DNA of 64,000 nt from Syntrophomonas wolfei subsp. methylbutyratica (lineage in GTDB: Bacteria; Bacillota; Syntrophomonadia; Syntrophomonadales; Syntrophomonadaceae), in assembly GCF_001570625.1 (NCBI RefSeq), contig NZ_BBQT01000018.1, forward strand, positions 1-64,000. The letters run 5' to 3'. Under the pieces are notes generated by a model. It did not search any database and was not told where the DNA came from. It worked only from the letters and a program-made list of their open reading frames with translations. This document shows, piece after piece, positions 58,993 through 64,000 of the stretch (position 1 is its first letter; every line of letters starts with the position of its first letter). Position numbers and translations under genes: made by a program.

Positions 58993-61637
58993 ATACTCTT
59001 ATGTCGATTGTATTCCTGCTGTAGCTCTTGCAACTGCCTTTCAAGTTTTTTTATCCGAGACACGCGAATATTTTCTATGCCGATTTTGTCAGCCGCTTCT
59101 ATGCGAAGTGTCAGGGCATATCGGCGCTTTTTGTATTCTTGTTCGTGCCAAGAATAATAATGATTCTTCATTTCAAGGAATGTATCTTCAGTCAGCTCGG
59201 CAGCACGGGAGAGAATAGCACAATATGTGGCATCGTCAAGCGATTCCGAACCCAACATATTAAGTGTAATTTTATTGTGAAGCATCTCATCCCAAAGTAG
59301 CTTAGATGCAGCTGGACGATAGACATTATTATCATTAATAAAAAGTGAAATCATGCGCTGGTTTTCATCACCATCGCTCAAGGAAATCCGCCATAATGAC
59401 CATAGGCCATTCTCGGTATTTACGCCTTTAACTTCAAAAACAGGAATGCCATCTTTTTGATGCCACACTATTTTATCGCCAAGAAGCATTTGTATTTGAG
59501 GGTCTGAAACGGACAGTTCTAAATCAAACAGCGGATCAATGGTATATCCTTTCCAAGTTTTATAATGAGTAACCATATTCCGCAACACGCTGTGGAAAGC
59601 TTGTTGTTGTCGTTCAAACTGGCTATCAGGCATTAGCGTTTTTTCATCCCGAATAATGTCACGGATTTTTACAGCCTGTCCGACCTGCTTCTCCATATCC
59701 TTGCTAAGCTCATCAGTGTAATATGTTCCATACTTTTGTGCTGCTATAGTTTTCATATACACTTGGGTAAAGTCAAGCTCGGCACTGTCACTATTGAGTA
59801 CATCTTGAAGTTTATCAAAACCGAGTTCTGATAGGATAGTGGCCAGTTTTTCCTCAAGAACAGAGCGCACACGATTTTCAATAGTGTCATCAAGAATGAA
59901 ATTAAATACTTCGACATCCTTGGCTTGCCCGATACGGTCTGCACGACCAATACGTTGCTCAATCTTCATCGGATTCCAAGGTAGGTCGTAGTTAATTACA
60001 ATATGTGCGAACTGCATATTGATACCTTCACCACCTGCATCAGTGGATATAAGTATGTTACGTTCACGGCGAAATTGCCGCAACGCAACATTTCTTTCTT
60101 CTATCGACATATGGCCGTTGATAAGCGCAGTTGTAAAGCCACGCGCCTCAACCAGCGCTTGTATAAATTTCTGCGTCATTACAAATTCAGTGAATATAAT
60201 AATCTTCGCATCAGCGTCCCGCGTAGATAGCGCGCGGAGAATTTCATATAGCTGCTCGGCTTTAGCGTCAATGAATTGATTTTTCGCTTGCTTTGCCAGT
60301 GACAGAAGCAGTTCAAGCTGCATTTTCTCCTCAGTGATACTAGCAGAAAGAACAGTCAATGCTTCCTCAAGCGATTCCTCCATCTCTTGGTCAGCTAAAT
60401 CTCCGATGCTTGCTGTATGTAGCTGTTCTGACTGTGTGGTGATAATGTCTAAGCGACGTTCCAGTGCGTCAACAATGGCGGCAGTACTGCTGGAAACCAG
60501 CCGTTGAAACAGCACCATGAGAAAACCAATGTATGGTTTCTTTTCACGCATAGCCTTATTGTAGCCGGTCCGTACATATTCGGTTACCTGCTCATAGAGC
60601 TCCTGCTGCAAACTATGGCGTTGCTGCCATTCCACTTTTACAAGGTGCGTGTGACGCTCTTTGAAAAGCGGTTTCCCTTCATTGTCTACAGCTTCTCGTT
60701 TTTCTGTACGAATGATATAAGGCGTTACTTGCTCTTTTACCACCGCCTTTGGATTTGGAAAAGCATCACGGTCAAGTAATTGCATAAGCCTCAGGAAAGG
60801 CTCCGTCTTACCAGAATGTGGTGTAGCTGTGAGAAGCAGTAAATGTGGGCTTGCTTTTGAGAGCATATCTCCAAGTTTGTGTCGTGCTACCTCACCAGTA
60901 GAGCCTGCCACACGATGCGCCTCATCAATTATTATCAAATCCCATCCACCTGCGACGACAGCCTCAATACGGTCATCGTTGTATTGATCAATGCGCTCTT
61001 GTGTCCAACCAATACGTTGCTCCAGTGGTTTGATAGCATCCATCGGACTGATGACCAGCAGGATTTGTGTAAAAACATTCTGGTCGTGGTTTATCTTCTT
61101 CAAAGTTGCATAATCTTCAGGTGAAACAATAGTAAACCGCTCACCGAATTTCTCGAGCATCTCTGCTTCCCACTGAGTAACAAGGCCCTTGGGGCAAACT
61201 ACAAGAACGCGTTCAATGATGCCCCGTGTTTTCAACTCTTTGATTATCAGGCCTGCTTCGATTGTTTTTCCGAGACCAACCTCGTCAGCAAGCATATATC
61301 TGACTTCGTTTGATGTCATTGCCCGCTCTAATGCATAGCGCTGGTGAGGTAGCGGGAGAACACTCTCGCTGGTGTCGAAAACCGTACCGTTGGCAAGCTC
61401 GTTTTTTACCTTGCACCACGCTGAGACAAAGCGCACAAACGCCTCCGAAGCTGCGGATGCAGCCACGGAAGAGGCAAGGTTCTCGGCATTAACGGAATAT
61501 ACTGCATTCGTCGCCATATCGATAGCTTTGTAGGTTTTTATACCCCAAAACTCATGTACCTCAACAATGAGGACAACACGATTGCTTTGAGTATCTATTA
61601 CGCTTTCTCCAACGGTAAACAATGTATCACACCTCAC
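58941..61637 (-). CDS. brxHII: SNF2-type helicase of BREX type 3 (BrxHII-like)
   Basis: 898 residues. SF2/SNF2 motifs: LADEVGLGKTIEAGLIIKEL (residues about 116-135), DLIIIDEAHRVAGSTGE, LLLTATPHSGKTEPFLRLMQ, and the second lobe with IIFTEFVMTQKFIQAL, LISTDAGGEGINMQFAHIVI, and DLPWNPMKIEQRIGRADRIGQ. A long C-terminal region ends in a coiled-coil (KKLERQLQELQQEYNRHK). It starts on the last bases of the methyltransferase gene (ATGA overlap). DrmD of DISARM is a related helicase, but the adjacent pglZ and brxA point to BREX. Confidence 0.85.
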   Translation of the reverse strand: MRCDTLFTVGESVIDTQSNRVVLIVEVHEFWGIKTYKAIDMATNAVYSVNAENLASSVAASAASEAFVRFVSAWCKVKNELANGTVFDTSESVLPLPHQRYALERAMTSNEVRYMLADEVGLGKTIEAGLIIKELKTRGIIERVLVVCPKGLVTQWEAEMLEKFGERFTIVSPEDYATLKKINHDQNVFTQILLVISPMDAIKPLEQRIGWTQERIDQYNDDRIEAVVAGGWDLIIIDEAHRVAGSTGEVARHKLGDMLSKASPHLLLLTATPHSGKTEPFLRLMQLLDRDAFPNPKAVVKEQVTPYIIRTEKREAVDNEGKPLFKERHTHLVKVEWQQRHSLQQELYEQVTEYVRTGYNKAMREKKPYIGFLMVLFQRLVSSSTAAIVDALERRLDIITTQSEQLHTASIGDLADQEMEESLEEALTVLSASITEEKMQLELLLSLAKQAKNQFIDAKAEQLYEILRALSTRDADAKIIIFTEFVMTQKFIQALVEARGFTTALINGHMSIEERNVALRQFRRERNILISTDAGGEGINMQFAHIVINYDLPWNPMKIEQRIGRADRIGQAKDVEVFNFILDDTIENRVRSVLEEKLATILSELGFDKLQDVLNSDSAELDFTQVYMKTIAAQKYGTYYTDELSKDMEKQVGQAVKIRDIIRDEKTLMPDSQFERQQQAFHSVLRNMVTHYKTWKGYTIDPLFDLELSVSDPQIQMLLGDKIVWHQKDGIPVFEVKGVNTENGLWSLWRISLSDGDENQRMISLFINDNNVYRPAASKLLWDEMLHNKITLNMLGSESLDDATYCAILSRAAELTEDTFLEMKNHYYSWHEQEYKKRRYALTLRIEAADKIGIENIRVSRIKKLERQLQELQQEYNRHKSICPSLQPMLICKVKKPF

Positions 61638-64000
61638 ATTCTATTTGCAGCGTTATCATAATACATTAACAGTGCGGGGTCTTCCTGAAGGATAGTTTCC
61701 GGCAGGCGGTCACCGACCTTTACAATAAGGGAATAGTTCCGTTCCTTCCAACATTCGTCGAAGCCAACTCGGATTGCCTCGGTACGGGCATTTTTGATAC
61801 GTCCGGTCCCTTTTGCGTAAATATCGTAGAAATCCTTAAGTAGACGTTTCCTACGCAGTTTTTCGAGGTCGGCTTTATCTGAAAGGTCAGGTACATACCA
61901 CTTTCCGTCGTCGTCCTGGAGGAAATTCTCTTTGAGCATATCAAGGAGTTCCGGCATCTGTTCGAACTTGCTGCGGTGCCAGTCCTGAAGGAATTTCGGC
62001 TGTATATCCGAATACGTCTGACGCGCGTGACTTAGTTGGGCGTTCAACCAGATGATCGCGCTCTTTTCATCTATTATGAATAAAGAAAGCTGTTCATCAT
62101 GCAATTCCAATTCCTGGCGGCGCTCGTCGTATTCGTTGACTTGGTCTGGCAAAAAGTACATTCCATCACGCTGTATAAACCTCTCCCGAAGACCTGCATA
62201 GAAAGTATGAGAATCTACCGGAACAGGAATTCCGTTCATAATATGATAAGCAACCATACGGTCAAAAAGCAAGTAATCCTGCCGTTCAGAGACCACTTCG
62301 ATTTTTCCTGTGGAATCCGGAGCTATTGGTACATTCTGTAAATGCTGGCTTACAAATTCCCAGGCCATCTCCGGGTCGCCTGCATGTTCGGTAAATTGCC
62401 GAACAAAGGAGTCCCTCGGTTTGTAGGCAGAGATAACAAGGTCTTGTTTAACGGCAGATGAGTAAATCAGTTGTTTAGTTGTACCTTTACCCTTATCTAA
62501 GGTACGCACATCAGCGATTATGAACCCAGCAGTTTGTAATGCTTCTTGCAATGCATTCCAAACAGAATTCTGCGAATTGTGAAATTCTATTGTAATCCAG
62601 CGGTGTGGCTTAAGAACACGATACATCTCGTGAAAACATTTAGACATCAGCTGTTGATATTCGCTTAACCCCTTACCCTGTGCTTTGTTTATTATAGCTT
62701 CACTTTGATTTGCTCCATACACTCGTAACCACATGTCAGTAAAATAATTAAGCTCTGAATACATTAAGTTTTCACCAAAAGGTGGATCAACAAAAATATA
62801 ATCTACTGAATTTTCCGGGATTTTAATATTCTCTGCCGACTGTGTAGAAATGATAAAACTATCATTGTTAAACTCATCAACAAAATCGACCTTATAAGCA
62901 GTTTCCATCTTTTTTAGTCTTGAATTAATGTTTTTCAAAACATTAATTTCTCCAAAAATTGGTGGGAAATAAAGGGTCCCTGAAAGAGGGCCAACATTTT
63001 TTTCCTTATGCTGAGCCATATATCTTACAAGGCGTGTTGTTCTATTAAAGCATGCTGAAAGTAAAAACATAAAACGATTTCTATATTCAATTTGGAGTTC
63101 TTCAGCTCTATTAAATAAATACGAATATATCATCATAGTCTTTCGTGTATAAAGATGATGTTCGTGTGTTATTCCTAACGCAGCAAGATTATTACGTTGA
63201 TGCGTTTGATGCATATAGGGTATTTCACTGTGGGGAACAAAATACTTGAATTTTGTTTGCTTTACTTTATCAATAAGTAATAAATCCTCATGATCTGGTA
63301 CTTTTTCATATCTCTTTCCATTATAAGAATAATTAATTAGTACAGGTACTTGTTCAATGATATTTATCGGACAGCCAAGGACATCATCATATTCGCTAAT
63401 AACCGATGTTTCCATTGATGCTATATCTAATAGTGCACCACAATGAGGACAGGCAAATTCTTTCTTTGCTTTACCTATAGATTTTTGGAAATCATAATCA
63501 ACAGAATTTTCCCATAAATTTATTTTCTTACTGCAGCTTGGACAAATGTATATTCTTGACCAAACAGTATATTCTATATTCCCACGCGATTCTTTAGATG
63601 ATCCAAAAGAGTGTGATGTTTTATCCATCCACCCGTATTCTTTTTCACAATCACTCAATATTCCACGAGCCAATAAGAGAAACTCATGTACATTAATCTT
63701 GCTATTATAATTACTTGCGATATATGTAGCCGTAGGCGATAAATCGCACAATATTGCTTTTCTTACTCCCCATTTACGATTTGTTTCTGTCGAAGCATAC
63801 TGCAGTATAAGTTCTTTATCATCAAGACCACATGATTGCGCAGCTAAGCCAGTCATTCCAGTGCCACAAAAACAGTCGAGGACCACATCACCAGGATCGG
63901 TGTAATGAAGTATATATTGCATTATAGCTTTGTGTGGCACTTTTGTAGGGTATGAATGAAGCTTATATAAGGGGTCATATTTCCCTTCGTTTACGTCCGC
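61634..64000 (-). CDS. pglXI: DNA adenine methyltransferase of BREX type 3 (PglXI-like), 5' end off window
   Basis: 788 residues visible; the frame is open to the right edge, so the N-terminus is missing. The start of the visible part, YKLHSYPTKVPHKAIMQYIL, and DVVLDCFCGTGMTGLAAQS (motif I) belong to the DPPF-type methylase family. Two Cys pairs (CPSCSKK, CPHCGALL) form a zinc-ribbon insert. Motif IV is DYIFVDPPFGENLMYSEL. It would mark self DNA by methylation. The four genes pglXI-brxHII-pglZ-brxA are in the order of type 3 BREX. Confidence 0.82.
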   Translation of the reverse strand, partial: ADVNEGKYDPLYKLHSYPTKVPHKAIMQYILHYTDPGDVVLDCFCGTGMTGLAAQSCGLDDKELILQYASTETNRKWGVRKAILCDLSPTATYIASNYNSKINVHEFLLLARGILSDCEKEYGWMDKTSHSFGSSKESRGNIEYTVWSRIYICPSCSKKINLWENSVDYDFQKSIGKAKKEFACPHCGALLDIASMETSVISEYDDVLGCPINIIEQVPVLINYSYNGKRYEKVPDHEDLLLIDKVKQTKFKYFVPHSEIPYMHQTHQRNNLAALGITHEHHLYTRKTMMIYSYLFNRAEELQIEYRNRFMFLLSACFNRTTRLVRYMAQHKEKNVGPLSGTLYFPPIFGEINVLKNINSRLKKMETAYKVDFVDEFNNDSFIISTQSAENIKIPENSVDYIFVDPPFGENLMYSELNYFTDMWLRVYGANQSEAIINKAQGKGLSEYQQLMSKCFHEMYRVLKPHRWITIEFHNSQNSVWNALQEALQTAGFIIADVRTLDKGKGTTKQLIYSSAVKQDLVISAYKPRDSFVRQFTEHAGDPEMAWEFVSQHLQNVPIAPDSTGKIEVVSERQDYLLFDRMVAYHIMNGIPVPVDSHTFYAGLRERFIQRDGMYFLPDQVNEYDERRQELELHDEQLSLFIIDEKSAIIWLNAQLSHARQTYSDIQPKFLQDWHRSKFEQMPELLDMLKENFLQDDDGKWYVPDLSDKADLEKLRRKRLLKDFYDIYAKGTGRIKNARTEAIRVGFDECWKERNYSLIVKVGDRLPETILQEDPALLMYYDNAANRM

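Noticed and set aside
56757-63940. DISARM defence system
   Set aside because: The SNF2 helicase and methyltransferase resemble DISARM parts, but pglZ and a BrxA-like gene follow and no drmA/drmB/drmC was seen, so BREX type 3 fits better.

Overview
The window is from the chromosome of an anaerobic, endospore-forming Firmicute. It carries the complete spoIIIA operon (spoIIIAA to spoIIIAH) and an uninterrupted sigK. It also has the Bacillus/Clostridia-type block aroQ - pepQ-like - efp - spoIIIA - accB/accC - asp23 - nusB - folD - xseAB - ispA. A CD1247-like zinc-ribbon gene, a DUF2273/AmaP pair and two kinds of pyruvate carboxylase also fit. From memory of family content this resembles Syntrophomonas wolfei and its relatives; that is inference and was not checked. 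Almost all genes are on the minus strand, so operons read right to left. I saw no rRNA or tRNA genes, CRISPR array or intact insertion sequence.

Layout, left to right. 1-1250: toxin-antitoxin debris, namely an unidentified broken frame, a Phd/RelE-type pair, and a remnant of an MNT nucleotidyltransferase. 1258-3636: plus-strand MATE exporter and a lipoprotein. 3767-13460: minus-strand housekeeping operon or operons (ispA, xseB, xseA, a divergent folD, a TsaD-like paralogue, nusB, DUF2273, amaP, asp23, accC, and a carboxyltransferase fused to AccB). 14220-19566: spoIIIA operon. 19723-21886: HEPN/MNT pair, CD1247-like gene, and a VapBC-type module between two perfect 44-bp direct repeats. 21990-27061: efp, Xaa-Pro peptidase, aroQ, tldE/tldD. 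27154-36115: type IV pilus/competence-pilus cluster in transcription order pilB-pilT-pilC-pilin-minor pilins-pilD-pilM-pilN-pilO. 36429-37748: an unidentified plus-strand coiled-coil membrane protein with its own strong promoter. 37745-44746: a half-size ferritin-like protein, then the shikimate genes aroB-aroK-aroC-aroE with a prepilin gene and an UPF0316 gene among them, yqeG and a GalT-like gene. 45125-50497: a 41-codon small ORF, full-length pyruvate carboxylase, a hydrolase remnant, sigK. 50653-64000: a defence island.

The defence island contains hsdM (5'-truncated), hsdS, a small accessory ORF and hsdR of a type I restriction system. They lie directly downstream of brxA, pglZ, a SNF2-type helicase and a DNA methyltransferase whose order matches BREX type 3. 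The methyltransferase runs off the right edge, so brxF and brxC, if present, lie beyond position 64000. BREX type 3 is a described system. What is unusual is its tight junction with a beheaded hsdM that begins next to an 11-bp inverted repeat.

The intergenic spaces hold several dispersed repeat families. One is a unit of about 50 bp built from two small stem-loops with apparently compensatory changes; it occurs alone and nested at two different points inside a larger repeat. Others are a terminator-like repeat with a GTATATTTATG edge, CGTC/CGAC-rich spacers (one set inside the spoIIIA operon), and a double-hairpin element that supplies the last codons of pilD. Gene starts were chosen by Shine-Dalgarno spacing where the longest frame was unlikely. 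All functions are from reading translated sequence and are not database-verified.
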